Positions 8,578-18,069 of a DNA stretch of 64,000 bases are shown here, piece by piece (position 1 is the stretch's first letter; each line of letters begins with the position of its first letter). Position numbers and translations under genes: made by a program. This stretch comes from Planctomycetota bacterium (lineage in GTDB: Bacteria > Planctomycetota > PLA2). Where the stretch lies: contig JAJFFH010000040.1 in the NCBI GenBank assembly GCA_021776735.1, forward strand, positions 269,865 to 333,864. The letters are read 5' to 3'. The notes beneath the pieces are model-generated. The model was not told the origin of the DNA and ran no database searches. It saw only the letters and a list, made by a program, of their open reading frames with translations.

Positions 8578-8598
8578 AACCTTCGCGAGAACGCCCCC

Positions 8599-10197
8599 AT
8601 GGCCGAGCAAAAGACCGATTCCCCTGCCGTCCCGCTTCCTGATCCCGAGAAGCTCCAGCGCAACGTCGCTGCAGCAATGACGCAGTTGCGCGAAAAACGG
8701 GGCCTCTACATCGGGTTGGGCCTTGCGGCCCTCGCGCTGGTGGTCGGCCTGCTCATCTGGCTCAACTGGCGCGGGACGCCCGAAGCGCCCGCGTTTGAGC
8801 CGATGTGGAGCCGCGCCGAAAAGGCCCTCGGGAAACTCACAACCAACGAGTCCGCCGGGGCCGAGATCGCCGATCTCGAGGCGTACGTCTCCGGACAAGA
8901 CGACGCGCACCTGGTCGGGATCGGGAAGTGGATCCTGGCCATCCTCCACTATCGCGAGGCATATACGGCCGGCAACCTTGACTTCGCGGACAAGAAGCCC
9001 CACCTCGAAAAGGCCCTCGCCCACGCCGAGAACCTCCAGTCCAATTCCAAGGAGTACGACAAACTCCCGGTCGTGATCAAGGGTTGGTTTACCGAACCGG
9101 GGGTGTCTCCGGTCAAGCAGTTGCGCGACCGGATCAAGGCGGATCTGGACTTCGAAGAGGCCAACCGCATTGAGCAGCCGGCCCCTGACGACGGCCTGAC
9201 CGCCGTGCTGCGAACATCGGATGGCGATATCTACCTCCGATTCTTCCGAAAGCTCGCTCCGCTCCACGTCGACAACTTCGTCTCGCTGTCGGCAGCGGGA
9301 GCCTACAACGGGACGGCGTTCCATTTCGTCGGAGGCGGCAACAAAAACCCGCTCGCGGTCCATGGTGGCGACCCCTATTCGTTCTTCTACAACGACCCGC
9401 GGAACAGAAGTCACATTCTGCGCTGGGGCCAGGGCGGGCTCGGCTACCACGTCCCGCCTGAACAGGCGCGCTACATGGTCGGCCACCGCGAACGCATCGT
9501 TTCGTCGATGCGCGCTTCAGGACGGGCACAAACCGCCGACTGGGACAACGCGGCCATGTTTCAAATCCTGCTGCAGGCCGACCCCGGTCTCGATCGCGTC
9601 CACACGCCGTTTGCACAGGTAGTGGAGGGGTTCGACATCGTCACGGAGGCGGCCGGAAGGGCGACCGCGGCTGAGGACCAGACCTACAAGGATGCGACGG
9701 AGTTTTCTTCAAGCGCAACCCGTGACCTGATCGTCAAGCCGGTGATCATCCACAAGGTCGTGATCTTCGGCCAGGACGGCAAGGCCGTCGAGCACGCCTT
9801 TCCGCTCGCGGACAACGAAAAGAGCCTCGGGACGGTCAAGAACGCCCCCGTTCAGCCGCTCGAGGGCGATGCTCTTTACGCTGGCCGCAAGCTCGTGAAC
9901 CCGCTCACCGCAGATCCAGAGACCATCCGCCGAGGCCTGGACACGCCTTTCCCGATCGATGTGGTTCCCGGCGAAGCGAATCCGCTTGGCGACCGCGAAG
10001 GGGTGCGGAAGACCAAGGGCGACAATGGCACAAGCGGCGCCGGGGACAGGACTTCGGACGACTCCAACAAGGACGAGAAGTCCCCGGACTCCGACGCTCC
10101 CAAGGATGCCGACAAGACTGAAGATTCCGCCAAAGCCCCCGAGAAGACCAAGGATCCCGAGGAATCCGGGGACAAGCCGAAAGGCGACGACGGGTAG
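8599..10197 (+). CDS. Membrane-anchored cyclophilin-type peptidyl-prolyl isomerase
   Basis: A 532-residue protein with a transmembrane helix at about 36-56, a helical region to about 190, and a cyclophilin-like domain at about 195-395. That domain includes TSDGDIYLRFF, APLHVDNFVSLSAAGAYNG, TAFHFVGGG and VHTPFAQVVEGFDIV. It should catalyse proline isomerisation outside the membrane. The usual FxxQGG core is altered to FVGGGNKNPLAVHGGD, so activity may be reduced. The last 70 residues are a Lys/Asp/Glu/Pro-rich disordered tail. It is convergent with parB. Confidence 0.85.
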   Translation: MAEQKTDSPAVPLPDPEKLQRNVAAAMTQLREKRGLYIGLGLAALALVVGLLIWLNWRGTPEAPAFEPMWSRAEKALGKLTTNESAGAEIADLEAYVSGQDDAHLVGIGKWILAILHYREAYTAGNLDFADKKPHLEKALAHAENLQSNSKEYDKLPVVIKGWFTEPGVSPVKQLRDRIKADLDFEEANRIEQPAPDDGLTAVLRTSDGDIYLRFFRKLAPLHVDNFVSLSAAGAYNGTAFHFVGGGNKNPLAVHGGDPYSFFYNDPRNRSHILRWGQGGLGYHVPPEQARYMVGHRERIVSSMRASGRAQTADWDNAAMFQILLQADPGLDRVHTPFAQVVEGFDIVTEAAGRATAAEDQTYKDATEFSSSATRDLIVKPVIIHKVVIFGQDGKAVEHAFPLADNEKSLGTVKNAPVQPLEGDALYAGRKLVNPLTADPETIRRGLDTPFPIDVVPGEANPLGDREGVRKTKGDNGTSGAGDRTSDDSNKDEKSPDSDAPKDADKTEDSAKAPEKTKDPEESGDKPKGDDG

Positions 10198-10218
10198 GAA
10201 CCCCCTCCCGTCCGCGAG

Positions 10219-10244
10219 GCCTCAGCGGCATCAGCCGTTGAGGC
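10219..10244. terminator. Hairpin between convergent PPIase and parB genes
   Basis: An 11-bp stem (GCCTCAGCGGC with GCCGTTGAGGC, one G-T pair) and ATCA loop sit in the 58-bp gap between two convergent stops. On the plus strand AAAA follows and on the minus strand no T-run follows, so it is a weak bidirectional terminator candidate. Confidence 0.5.
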
Positions 10245-10255
10245 AAAAGACAATG

Positions 10256-11119
10256 CTAAGCGGTTCCTCCGCTTGGCGCGCCGTGGCGCATGATTTCGAC
10301 GATTCGCTCGTATTCTTCGGGCGAGAAGTACTCGATCGTGATTCGGCCCTTGCCGCGGCGATCGCGAATCTGGACTTTCGTCCCGAGCAGCCCGCGCAGA
10401 TCGCCCTCGAGTTGCATAATCTGCGGCGTCTTGCGCGGGCTCTTGCGGCGGACCGGCATGGTGGGTTTTCCGTCGCGTACCAAGGCCTCAACGGCACGGA
10501 CTGACAGCTCCTGCTTGATCGTCCGTTCGGCCATGCGAAGGCGGTCGATGTCGTTGTTCAGCGCCAGCAACGCACGGGCATGACCCATCGAAAGAGCACC
10601 CGCGCGGACCAGCTCCTGCACCTCTGTTGGTAGCTCCAGCAGCCGAATCATGTTGGCCACGGAAGATCGGTTCAGCCCCAGGCGCCGCGCGACCTCCTCT
10701 TGCGTGGCCCCGAGTTGGGTCATGAGACGACGATAGGCGGCGGCCTTGTCGATGGGATTCAGGTCCGCGCGCTGAACGTTTTCTACGAGGCCCAGGACGA
10801 GCATCTCGTCGTCGCCGTAGCGCCGCACGATTGCGGGGATCTCCTTCATCCCGGCCAGACGCGCCGCGCGAACCCGGCGCTCGCCGGCAACCAGCTCGTA
10901 CCCGGAGCCCCCCCGCCTCACGATGACCGGCTGCAGGACGCCGTTGGCCCGCAGAGAATCGGCCAGCTCCTGCAGCGGACCCTCGTCGAACGCCTGCCGC
11001 GACTGATACGGGCCCGCCTGGACCTCGTCGAGCGCCAGCCGCACGACCTCCTCGTCCCGGCGCACGGACGCATCCCCCAGCAACGCGTCCAAACCTCGTC
11101 CCAGCTTGCGCTCGACCAT
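10256..11119 (-). CDS. parB: Chromosome partitioning protein ParB
   Basis: A 287-residue ParB/Noc-type CTPase that loads at parS and spreads on DNA. Visible are the short basic head KLGRGLDALLG, a ParB/Srx fold with the CTP motif GERRVRAARLAG, ENVQRADLNPI, a helix-turn-helix (ATQEEVARRLGLNRSSVANMI split across about 140-165), and a C-terminal dimerisation region. AGGAG lies 7 nt before the ATG. Two parS sites occur in its 5' intergenic region. No parA is next to it or elsewhere in the window, which is unusual because the two genes normally form an operon. Confidence 0.95.
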   Translation of the reverse strand: MVERKLGRGLDALLGDASVRRDEEVVRLALDEVQAGPYQSRQAFDEGPLQELADSLRANGVLQPVIVRRGGSGYELVAGERRVRAARLAGMKEIPAIVRRYGDDEMLVLGLVENVQRADLNPIDKAAAYRRLMTQLGATQEEVARRLGLNRSSVANMIRLLELPTEVQELVRAGALSMGHARALLALNNDIDRLRMAERTIKQELSVRAVEALVRDGKPTMPVRRKSPRKTPQIMQLEGDLRGLLGTKVQIRDRRGKGRITIEYFSPEEYERIVEIMRHGAPSGGTA

Positions 11120-11256
11120 GTCCGTCTCCTATCTTTGCCCCTGCGTACGCTCCGCGGGGGCCCGCCTACCCGGAGGAACGCCTCAAATCGAGGATCTCGG
11201 GCGGGTATCTTGTATTGGAATCGAGATCATCATACGACGGGGTGTAGACAGAAAGG

Positions 11257-11272
11257 TGTTTCACGTGGAACA
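11257..11272. promoter_or_regulatory. parS centromere-like site 1
   Basis: TGTTTCACGTGGAACA matches the bacterial parS consensus TGTTNCACGTGAAACA with one change. It lies 138 bp upstream of the parB start in the divergent intergenic region. Confidence 0.88.
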
Positions 11273-11345
11273 TTCCCCGGAGCGCTCGTCCCGGCAACCT
11301 TCGGAACGCTCTCGCGGCGATCACGGCGCGGACGCCGAGCCGGCA

Positions 11346-11361
11346 TGTTCCACGTGGAACA
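11346..11361. promoter_or_regulatory. parS centromere-like site 2
   Basis: TGTTCCACGTGGAACA is a perfect 16-bp palindrome of the parS type, 74 bp from site 1. ParB loading here could also repress parB. Apart from these two sites the 360-bp gap 11120-11479 shows no gene that I can support. Confidence 0.9.
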
Positions 11362-11479
11362 CTGCCCGCAGCGCCGCGCGTAGTCGAACCGTTCGCTACC
11401 CTGGTCGCGTTCCAGGGGTCGGCTTTCGCTGGGCTACGGCGCGGGCCCTGGATGCGCTGGCGACCTTCGAGTTCCGCCG

Positions 11480-12208
11480 ATGAGCCGTTTTGCAATGATC
11501 CCGAGCCTGGCTGTCGCCGCAGTAACCTGCCGGGAGTGCTTCCGGCGACCGCTGCCGTACGCCCTCGTGATTGTGCTCACGTTTCTAACCCTCGCGTCGC
11601 ACACTTTTTCGATCTTCTCTTTCGGCCAGTCCGCCCAGGAGGCCGCCAGCCTCGGCCTCTCGGCGGTTTTCCTGGCGGGATTCCTCCACGCCTGCCTCAT
11701 CGGCTCCGGCGCCGTTCGACGGGATCTCGAGCGGGGCACCCTCGCGCTCACCCTGACTTCGCCCACCTCGTTGCCGGCCTATCTTGTCGGTCGTCTCCTC
11801 GGCCTCTTCGGGTCTGCGGCAATTCTCGCTGCCGCTGTCGCCGTGGCGGCGCGAGGCGTATTCGCGCTGCCCCTGGGCCCGCCCGCACCCGAAGACATCT
11901 CGCTTCTTCTTTTTGTTGGCTGGACCCGGGCTCTTTTGCCGATCTTGCTCTTGGAGGCCATCGCGTTGGCCGTTTCCTCTGCGGTTATCCGACTGTTTGG
12001 GCCGGTGGTCACCGTTGCCGTGTTCGTCGCGGGCAGCCTTCCCGGGTCAGCGGTCCTGACTCCCGATTTCTCCCTCTTCGGCCTGGAAGCCGGAGCTGGC
12101 CCCCCCGTGGCTCCCCTTCTGACATACTCACTCGCACAAACAGGCACTTTCATGCTCGTGGCCTATCTGATCCTCGCGACCCGGGCATTGCCTCGTAGCA
12201 TCGACTAG
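11480..12208 (+). CDS. Multi-pass membrane protein resembling ABC-2 type permease
   Basis: A 242-residue hydrophobic protein with about six membrane segments. The segment GSGAVRRDLERGTLALTL, between the second and third, resembles the cytoplasmic coupling region of ABC-2 permeases (often reading E..GTL). No ATP-binding partner gene is adjacent, so the partner would be encoded elsewhere or the protein acts differently. The phosphoesterase gene follows after 3 bp, so the two are co-transcribed. The family call is moderate. Confidence 0.65.
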   Translation: MSRFAMIPSLAVAAVTCRECFRRPLPYALVIVLTFLTLASHTFSIFSFGQSAQEAASLGLSAVFLAGFLHACLIGSGAVRRDLERGTLALTLTSPTSLPAYLVGRLLGLFGSAAILAAAVAVAARGVFALPLGPPAPEDISLLLFVGWTRALLPILLLEAIALAVSSAVIRLFGPVVTVAVFVAGSLPGSAVLTPDFSLFGLEAGAGPPVAPLLTYSLAQTGTFMLVAYLILATRALPRSID

Positions 12209-12211
12209 CTC

Positions 12212-12940
12212 ATGCGGTACGCAATCTTTGGCGACATCCACGGCAACCTGCACGCACTCGAGGCGGTCCTGGAGGCCTACGGCTCCGAGCGGATCGACGA
12301 GTACCTGTGCACGGGCGACCTGGTTGGCTACGGCGCGTTCCCGACCGAGTGCCTCAAGAAGGTGCGCGAGCTCTGTACGCACGTCGTCGCTGGAAACCAC
12401 GATTTCGCCGTGGGGGGCAAGCTCTCGCTCGAGTTCTTCAACTCGTACGCGAAGGCCGCGGTCCAGTGGACCCGAGACGCGCTGTCCGAAGAGGAGCGGG
12501 AATACCTCAACGGCCTGCCGCTGACCGCTGTACGCGATTCCGACACAACCATTGCCCACGCAACTCTTTACGATCCTCATGCTTTCGACTACATCCAGAC
12601 GCAGTACGATGCCCATTTGAGCCTGCAGGAGCTGGAAACCACCTGCGGCTTCATCGGCCATTCCCACATCCCGATCACGTTCTACCTCAAGCAGGGCACG
12701 GTGGGCTGGACGACCGAAGGCCTCATCGAGCTCGAAGGCCTGGAGGCGGCCCTCGTAAACGTCGGCAGTGTCGGCCAGCCGCGGGACGAGAATCCGCTGG
12801 CGGCCTATGCGATCTTCGACACCACCGCGCGCACGGTCGAGATCAAGCGCGTCGACTACGACATCGAGGCCGCGATTGCGGCCATCGCCGCAGAGGGCCT
12901 GCCCTCGATTCTCGGCGAGCGCCTTCGCCTGGGGCGCTAG
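12212..12940 (+). CDS. Calcineurin-like metallophosphoesterase
   Basis: A 242-residue enzyme with all metal-binding motifs of the family: GDIHGN (residues 7-12), GDLVGYG (about 35-41), GNHD (about 61-64) and GHSH (about 149-152), plus a late VNVGSVGQPRD. It belongs to the bacterial group that hydrolyses phosphodiesters or phosphomonoesters in the cytoplasm with two metal ions. The substrate cannot be read from the sequence. It ends back to back with the hemW gene; the two stop codons are adjacent. Confidence 0.9.
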   Translation: MRYAIFGDIHGNLHALEAVLEAYGSERIDEYLCTGDLVGYGAFPTECLKKVRELCTHVVAGNHDFAVGGKLSLEFFNSYAKAAVQWTRDALSEEEREYLNGLPLTAVRDSDTTIAHATLYDPHAFDYIQTQYDAHLSLQELETTCGFIGHSHIPITFYLKQGTVGWTTEGLIELEGLEAALVNVGSVGQPRDENPLAAYAIFDTTARTVEIKRVDYDIEAAIAAIAAEGLPSILGERLRLGR

Positions 12941-14065
12941 CTACAGGAACTCCGCCGCGACCGCGTCGGCCAGCGCCCAGCCACGGCGATGGAGGCACAG
13001 GCGGCCGTTTCGCCGAACGAGCGGCTCAAGGCGGCGGGCCGTCGCCAAGAACTCCGCCGCAAGGGCCGGGTCGGAGACCTCGGACAAATCGGCCCCCCGG
13101 GTCGTCCGCAGGGCCAGCGCGACCGCTTCGCGGATCCGGGCCGCACCGATCAATCGCTCCTCGCTGACGGTCGCCGAACCCGTCGCGCGTACGGCGGTCG
13201 CGTATCGGCCGAGACCGCGCTCGTTCCCCGACCGGTTGCCGCCGAGATAGCTGAACGCTCCCGCTCCGTATCCGGCGTAACTGTTGTTCCACCAATAGTT
13301 TAGGTTGTGTTGACACTCTTGCCCGCGGCGCGCGAAGTTCGAAATCTCGTAGCGCTCGTAGCCCGCCTCGCGCAAGTACCGCGCGGTGAAACGGAACATG
13401 AACAGTTCGTCGTCCTCGTCCGCGGCGCGCATGCGCCCGGCTTCACGGCGCACGAAAAACTCGGTGCCCGGCTCGAACGTGAGGGAGTAACACGAGAGAT
13501 GGTCCGGCTCCATCGCGGTGGCGCGCGCCAGGGTCTCCGCCCACTCGCGCCGCGTCATGCCGGGCACCGAAAAAATAAAATCCAGATTCACGCGAAGTCC
13601 GGCGGCGCGCACCATCTCGAACGCGCGTTCGATGTCGTCGGGAGAGTGCACGCGCCCGAGCGTTTTCAGGTGGCCGGCAAAAAACGACTGCGCCCCAAGG
13701 CTCACGCGCGTCACGCCGTGCGCGCGCAGGACGGCGACCTTTTCAGCGGTCAGCGAGCCCGGGTTGGCTTCGGTCGTGAACTCCGTCGGCGCGCATTCGA
13801 AGCGCGCTACGAGATCCGCAAGGTAGCGGTCAAGCTGATGCGGCTCGACGACCGTGGGCGTGCCCCCGCCGATGAAAACGGTGGGGGGCCTCGACGGCAC
13901 GCCGCGCGCATCCATCTCGCGACACAACGCGTCGAGGTAACCATCGACATCGCGGCCCTCGAGCGCAAACGAGTTGAAGTCGCAGTACGGACACTTCGTT
14001 TCGCAAAACGGAACGTGCACGTACACGCTTGCCGCGGGATCCATGCCGGGCCTGGCCCCGTTCAC
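12941..14065 (-). CDS. hemW: Radical SAM protein HemW (coproporphyrinogen III oxidase-like)
   Basis: A 374-residue radical SAM enzyme. CETKCPYCDF supplies the three Cys for the 4Fe-4S cluster, IGGGTPT the glycine-rich SAM region, and GAQSF and YERYEISNFAR family segments follow. The group is usually annotated HemN-like but most members are HemW, a heme chaperone that lacks oxidase activity; the CxxxCxxC spacing with an adjacent Phe fits HemW better than HemN. GTG 14065 overlaps the upstream stop by 4 bp; ATG 14044 is an alternative. Confidence 0.9.
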   Translation of the reverse strand: MNGARPGMDPAASVYVHVPFCETKCPYCDFNSFALEGRDVDGYLDALCREMDARGVPSRPPTVFIGGGTPTVVEPHQLDRYLADLVARFECAPTEFTTEANPGSLTAEKVAVLRAHGVTRVSLGAQSFFAGHLKTLGRVHSPDDIERAFEMVRAAGLRVNLDFIFSVPGMTRREWAETLARATAMEPDHLSCYSLTFEPGTEFFVRREAGRMRAADEDDELFMFRFTARYLREAGYERYEISNFARRGQECQHNLNYWWNNSYAGYGAGAFSYLGGNRSGNERGLGRYATAVRATGSATVSEERLIGAARIREAVALALRTTRGADLSEVSDPALAAEFLATARRLEPLVRRNGRLCLHRRGWALADAVAAEFL

Positions 14066-15177
14066 CGAACAAGCTCCCGCGCCTGCTGCAGCGTGACGAA
14101 CCGGCTTTGCGGATCAAACGAAAACCCGGGCCACTGCTTCGGCGCACTGCCGCCGAGCACCACACGCGCCGCGCGTCCGGCCGCAGCGCGTAACTGGTCC
14201 TTCGACGCGCGCGCGAGCTCGGTCTCGCCCAGCGCCTTGCGCAGCGCCGCAAGCGCGTCTTTTTCCTTGAGGGTCTCCGCGAGCGCGACGGCCGCGCGCG
14301 CATTGTCGGCGTGGCGGATCACCGCCAGCGCAACAAGAGGCTCGAGATCGCGATCGGGTACGGCGGCATTGAGCGCACGCTGCCCCTGTCGCAACATCGC
14401 GAACAGCGCGTACTCCTTTTTCAGGTACGCGAGAAGCGCCGCGCGCGACAGATTGCCGCGCTCGTCGGCCCAGTCGCGCATCGCGAGACGATGGCCGGAC
14501 GCCTTGAGTGCGAGGTCGGCCGCGTTGCCGGCAGCAACAAGCAGACCCAATGTCGGGGCGCCGCGCACCGGTGCGCGCAACGGCTGCGCATCGGTCTTGC
14601 CGCGACGAAACAGAAACGCGACCTCGCAGTCCCACAACATCAGCGTGTGCCGGCGGTACTCGCGCTTGCGCACGGCGTGTGTCCGCGGGGTCGTCGCCAA
14701 AAGGACGGTACGTTTTTCGAGGTAGGAAGGGGGGCGCGGGGGCGGCAGCCGCGGGCCGGCGCGCACCTCCACGAGTTCGATCGCTCCGCGCCGCGCGCCG
14801 AGCAGGAATGCGCCGGTCAGCGTGCCCTTGAACGGGTGCGGCGCGCCGTCGAGCGTGGCGCCTTGCGCCGTGACTTTGAGCGTCCGTTCGCCCTTGCCCT
14901 TCTTGACGACGAGCGTCGCCCGCGGGCGACTCAGCGGCTCTTCGCCCGCGTGAAACGCTACGACGAGATCGCCGCCCTTATGGCGAAACACGACCTCGAG
15001 TTCGCGCAGGCTGTCGTCCGCGTAACCTCGTGCCGCGATCCATCCACCCTTCGGAACCCGTAGGCGCCCGCCCTTGGGCGGCTGCGGGACGCCTATGTAC
15101 CAGCGCCGCGCATCGAGCGGCTCCTCGAACGCCTCGAAACCGGGCGCGAAGAAAACGCAAAGAACCAGTGTCGCCAC
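14062..15177 (-). CDS. Exported protein of unknown function
   Basis: A 371-residue protein starting with a hydrophobic signal or anchor (ATLVLCVFFAPGFEAFEE). The first half (about 25-200) is rich in beta-like segments, such as RWYIGVPQPPKGG, and looks like a lectin-type sandwich; this is only an impression. The second half (about 230-371) is Ala-rich and helical. GTG 15177 is chosen because a -10 box (TATGCT) lies 6 nt upstream and no Shine-Dalgarno sequence is seen; the frame stays open further upstream but reads as non-coding. It couples to hemW through a GTGA overlap. Confidence 0.6.
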   Translation of the reverse strand: MATLVLCVFFAPGFEAFEEPLDARRWYIGVPQPPKGGRLRVPKGGWIAARGYADDSLRELEVVFRHKGGDLVVAFHAGEEPLSRPRATLVVKKGKGERTLKVTAQGATLDGAPHPFKGTLTGAFLLGARRGAIELVEVRAGPRLPPPRPPSYLEKRTVLLATTPRTHAVRKREYRRHTLMLWDCEVAFLFRRGKTDAQPLRAPVRGAPTLGLLVAAGNAADLALKASGHRLAMRDWADERGNLSRAALLAYLKKEYALFAMLRQGQRALNAAVPDRDLEPLVALAVIRHADNARAAVALAETLKEKDALAALRKALGETELARASKDQLRAAAGRAARVVLGGSAPKQWPGFSFDPQSRFVTLQQARELVR

Positions 15178-15183
15178 GAGACC

Positions 15184-15193
15184 AGCATAGACT
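15184..15193. promoter_or_regulatory. Overlapping divergent -10 boxes (leaderless candidates)
   Basis: TAGACT (15188-15193, plus) lies 7 nt before GTG 15201. TATGCT (15184-15189, minus) lies 6 nt before GTG 15177. The two genes thus begin almost at their transcription starts, and neither has a Shine-Dalgarno sequence. Confidence 0.5.
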
Positions 15194-15200
15194 AGACGTC

Positions 15201-15980
15201 GTGAAGAAACCCCGTCGCAAGGCCCGCAAAACCATGAGCCGGTTCCCTGCGCTGATCCCCGGCTGTCTCGCCCTTGGCCTGCTCGCCTGCGGAGGCGGCG
15301 ACGACGGCAGGTTTGTTTCTGTCGATGTCGCGTGGAAGTCCGCCGACGTCGCGCCCCGCGTTCGGGTTGTCGCCACGGGCGGCGCGGCGCTGGAGATCGT
15401 AACCGGCAAGCTCCGCGTGGAGCGCACGAACGCCGCGACGGTGGCCGTCGAGATCCTGGACGAAACACTGCGCCTCACGTGCAAGGGCGGTCGCCTGCGC
15501 GTGTCGGTCCCAGCGGGCGGCACGCTCGACGTCGCCGCGGACACGGGAGCCGTGCGCGTCGCGGGGGAGTGGGTTTCGGTCAACGTCCGCACGCGCGACG
15601 GCGACGTCCAGGCCGCGGGCGTATTCGTGAAGGCGGCCACGCTGCGCTCGAACTCTGGCAGCCTCGACCTGTCGATACCGAGCCCGCACCGTGGCGCCCT
15701 TTCTTGCGTGACAACAACCGGAGACATCGCCGTCCGTGTACCACTGTCTTCCTCGGGACAGGTCTACCTATTCAGCGGCGTCGCAAAACTGACCGTCCCG
15801 AAGCACGCACGGTTTTGGAACAAGCTCGACCAGAAGGGCCAGGGCCTCAACGGCTGGCTCGGAAAAAAACCGACGGTGGGGGAGCGTCAGGCACAAACCA
15901 GCGGCCAGGCCGAGCAGCCCCCGTCGGTGCTCGCCCGCACCACGACCGGCGGCGTGATGTTCGCCCTGAAGCCCGGCTAG
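15201..15980 (+). CDS. Predicted lipoprotein with adhesin/DUF4097-like beta repeats
   Basis: A 259-residue lipoprotein. The n-region KKPRRKARK, a hydrophobic core and lipobox [10 protein letters not shown] indicate acylation at about Cys31. The mature part consists of repeated beta strands such as [28 protein letters not shown] and [14 protein letters not shown], ending with a TTTGG strand. This is the pattern of the DUF4097/DUF2807 putative adhesin beta-helix family, by resemblance only. ATG 15234 is a possible later start. Its stop shares the bases CTAG with the stop of the sigma-factor gene on the other strand. Confidence 0.7.
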   Translation: MKKPRRKARKTMSRFPALIPGCLALGLLACGGGDDGRFVSVDVAWKSADVAPRVRVVATGGAALEIVTGKLRVERTNAATVAVEILDETLRLTCKGGRLRVSVPAGGTLDVAADTGAVRVAGEWVSVNVRTRDGDVQAAGVFVKAATLRSNSGSLDLSIPSPHRGALSCVTTTGDIAVRVPLSSSGQVYLFSGVAKLTVPKHARFWNKLDQKGQGLNGWLGKKPTVGERQAQTSGQAEQPPSVLARTTTGGVMFALKPG

Positions 15981-16798
15981 AACGACTCGGAGGTCGCGGC
16001 CTTGTGGAGGCGCTTGAGAGCTTCCGCTTCGATCTGCCGCACGCGCTCACGGGTGAGACCGATGCGGGCGCCGATCTCTTTGAGCGTGAGCGGTTCGGGC
16101 TCGGTCTTGTCGAGGCCGAAGCGGAGCCGCAGGATCATCGCTTCGCGGTCCGAGATGCCCGCGAGAAGGTCGTCGATGCGGGCCAGATTGTAGCGGTGAA
16201 AGAACACGTCCTCGGGCTGCTGCATCGCCTCGTCGATGATCGTGTCGTGCGCGGTCGGCAGCGCGTCGAGGCTGACCGTGCCCCCGCCGGTCGTCTCGGC
16301 GCGGATGGCGCGCTTCAGCACGCGACGGCTGTCGTTGTCCATGCCCATCGCCTTCGCGAGCTCGTCAAACGTCGGGTCGCGGCCCAGCTCCTGGCGCAGC
16401 GCGGTTTTCTGGTGGCGCAGACGCGTGATCACCTCGACCAGGTAGGACGGAATGCGCACGGTCTTGACGGTGTTGACGAGCGCGCGCCGAATGCCCTGCT
16501 TGATCCACCAGGTGGCGTAGGTGGAAAAGCGGGTCTCCTCGGCGGGATCGAATTTCTCGACCGCACGCATGAGGCCGATGTTGCCCTCCTCAATGAGGTC
16601 CATCAGGGAAAGCCCGCGGCGACCGTAGTTCTTAGCGATCGACACGACCAGGCGCAAATTGGCCTTGATCATGTGCTCGCGCGCCTCCAGGTCGCCATTC
16701 TGGATGCGATACGCCAGCTCACGCTCTTCCTCGGCGGTCAGCAGGGATACCCGGTTGATTTCCCTGAGATACGAGTTCAACGATGCGCGATCGACGAT
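15977..16798 (-). CDS. RpoD/RpoS-type sigma-70 factor (start codon uncertain)
   Basis: A short primary-type sigma factor of about 270 residues lacking region 1.1. Region 1.2 ([19 protein letters not shown]), region 2 ([33 protein letters not shown]) and region 4 ([32 protein letters not shown]) are clear. No ATG or GTG lies near the expected N-terminus. GGGAGG (16812-16807) sits at ideal spacing to an ATC at 16798, while a TTG lies at 16780. The frame stays open to 17260 but there overlaps bshA. It could be the housekeeping sigma factor or a group 2 factor. It is downstream of the bacillithiol genes, whose products sense redox stress. Confidence 0.88.
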   Translation of the reverse strand: MVDRASLNSYLREINRVSLLTAEEERELAYRIQNGDLEAREHMIKANLRLVVSIAKNYGRRGLSLMDLIEEGNIGLMRAVEKFDPAEETRFSTYATWWIKQGIRRALVNTVKTVRIPSYLVEVITRLRHQKTALRQELGRDPTFDELAKAMGMDNDSRRVLKRAIRAETTGGGTVSLDALPTAHDTIIDEAMQQPEDVFFHRYNLARIDDLLAGISDREAMILRLRFGLDKTEPEPLTLKEIGARIGLTRERVRQIEAEALKRLHKAATSESF

Positions 16799-16925
16799 GT
16801 CGTTTACCTCCCACGGAAGACGCGCGAGCGCGCTCCCGACCGGTCTTTTTTCGGCGGGGACCGGGGGGGCCTTGAATCGCGCGGAAATTTGGGGGGGCGC
16901 GGGGGGCGCCTCGTTAGCCTTGAGT

Positions 16926-18053
16926 TCAGGGCCCGAGCAGCGCGCGGTAGGCCGCCTCGTACTCGCCAATCCATATGGATCGGTCGAAACGCTCGACGGC
17001 TCGGTCCCGGGCGGCCCGCGCCATCGCACAATGGGCATCCCGGTCCAGGAGCAGCGCCGCCGCGCGCGACGCCATGGCCTCGATGTCGCCGGGCTGGCAC
17101 AGGATGCCGGAGACACCGTCCTCGACCACTTCGGGCAGGCCGCCGACGTTGCTGGCCAACGGCGGCACCCCACAAGACATCGCCTCCAGGGCGGCCAGCC
17201 CAAAGCTCTCGCTCTCGGACGGGAGCAAGAACAGGTCGGCGCACTTGAGGATCCGCTCAATTCCGCCGCGCTGGCCGAGCACGGAAACGCGGTCGCGCAC
17301 TCCCAGATCCTCTGCCAGCGACTCGACGCGCACGAGATCCGGGCCCTCGCCCACGAGCACCAGCCGCGCCGGAACCTGCTGTACGACCTTGGCCAGAATC
17401 CGAACGACGTCCGGCGATCGCTTCACCGGCCGGAAGTTGCTCACGTGCAGCAGGATGCGCTCGCCTGGTTTCGCCAGGTGCTCCCGCGTCTCCGTGCACG
17501 AGCCGGGGCGGTAGCGCTCGGTATCGACGAAGTTGTGGATGACCTGAATGTCGCACGTTTCGCAGAGCACCTTCGTCTCGTCCGCAAGCCACCTCGACAC
17601 GGCCGTAACGGCGTCGGACCGGCGAATGCCGTAGCGGGTGGGGGCGAGGTAGCTCTTGTCTTGCCCGACCAGCGTGACGTCGGTGCCGTGCAGCGTGGTC
17701 AGGACCTTGACGCCATTCTCGAGCATCTCGCGCGCGAGCACCGCGGACACCGCGTGGGGCACCGCGTAGTGCGCGTGCAGGAGCTGGACGCCGTGGGTCT
17801 CGACGACCTCCACCATCTTGGATGCGAGCGCCAGGTCGTACGGCGGATAGCGAAACAAGGGGTACGCGGTGACCTGCACCTCGTGAAAGTAGACGTTCGG
17901 GGAAAACTCCTCCCCCAGCCGGCGCGGCGGCTCATACGAAAGAAAGTGGATCTCGTGCCCACGTTCGGCCAGCGCGAGGCCGAGTTCCGTGGCGATGACC
18001 CCGGAGCCGCCGTACGTCGGGTAGCAAGCGATCGCAACCTTGATCGGATCCAT
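16926..18053 (-). CDS. bshA: BshA: N-acetyl-alpha-D-glucosaminyl L-malate synthase
   Basis: A 375-residue GT4 glycosyltransferase with the N-terminal signature [17 protein letters not shown] that marks BshA among GT4 enzymes, plus [22 protein letters not shown] and the donor-site motif [17 protein letters not shown]. It joins UDP-GlcNAc to L-malate, the first step to bacillithiol. AGGA lies 7 nt before the ATG. bshB1 and bshC are just upstream on the same strand, which confirms the assignment. Confidence 0.95.
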   Translation of the reverse strand: MDPIKVAIACYPTYGGSGVIATELGLALAERGHEIHFLSYEPPRRLGEEFSPNVYFHEVQVTAYPLFRYPPYDLALASKMVEVVETHGVQLLHAHYAVPHAVSAVLAREMLENGVKVLTTLHGTDVTLVGQDKSYLAPTRYGIRRSDAVTAVSRWLADETKVLCETCDIQVIHNFVDTERYRPGSCTETREHLAKPGERILLHVSNFRPVKRSPDVVRILAKVVQQVPARLVLVGEGPDLVRVESLAEDLGVRDRVSVLGQRGGIERILKCADLFLLPSESESFGLAALEAMSCGVPPLASNVGGLPEVVEDGVSGILCQPGDIEAMASRAAALLLDRDAHCAMARAARDRAVERFDRSIWIGEYEAAYRALLGP

Positions 18054-18069
18054 TCGTGTTCCTGCGGGG

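Noticed and set aside
15332..17248. Plus-strand frame of 638 codons across the lipoprotein and sigma genes
   Set aside because: It spans two real genes in other frames and reads as Arg/Gly-rich noise.
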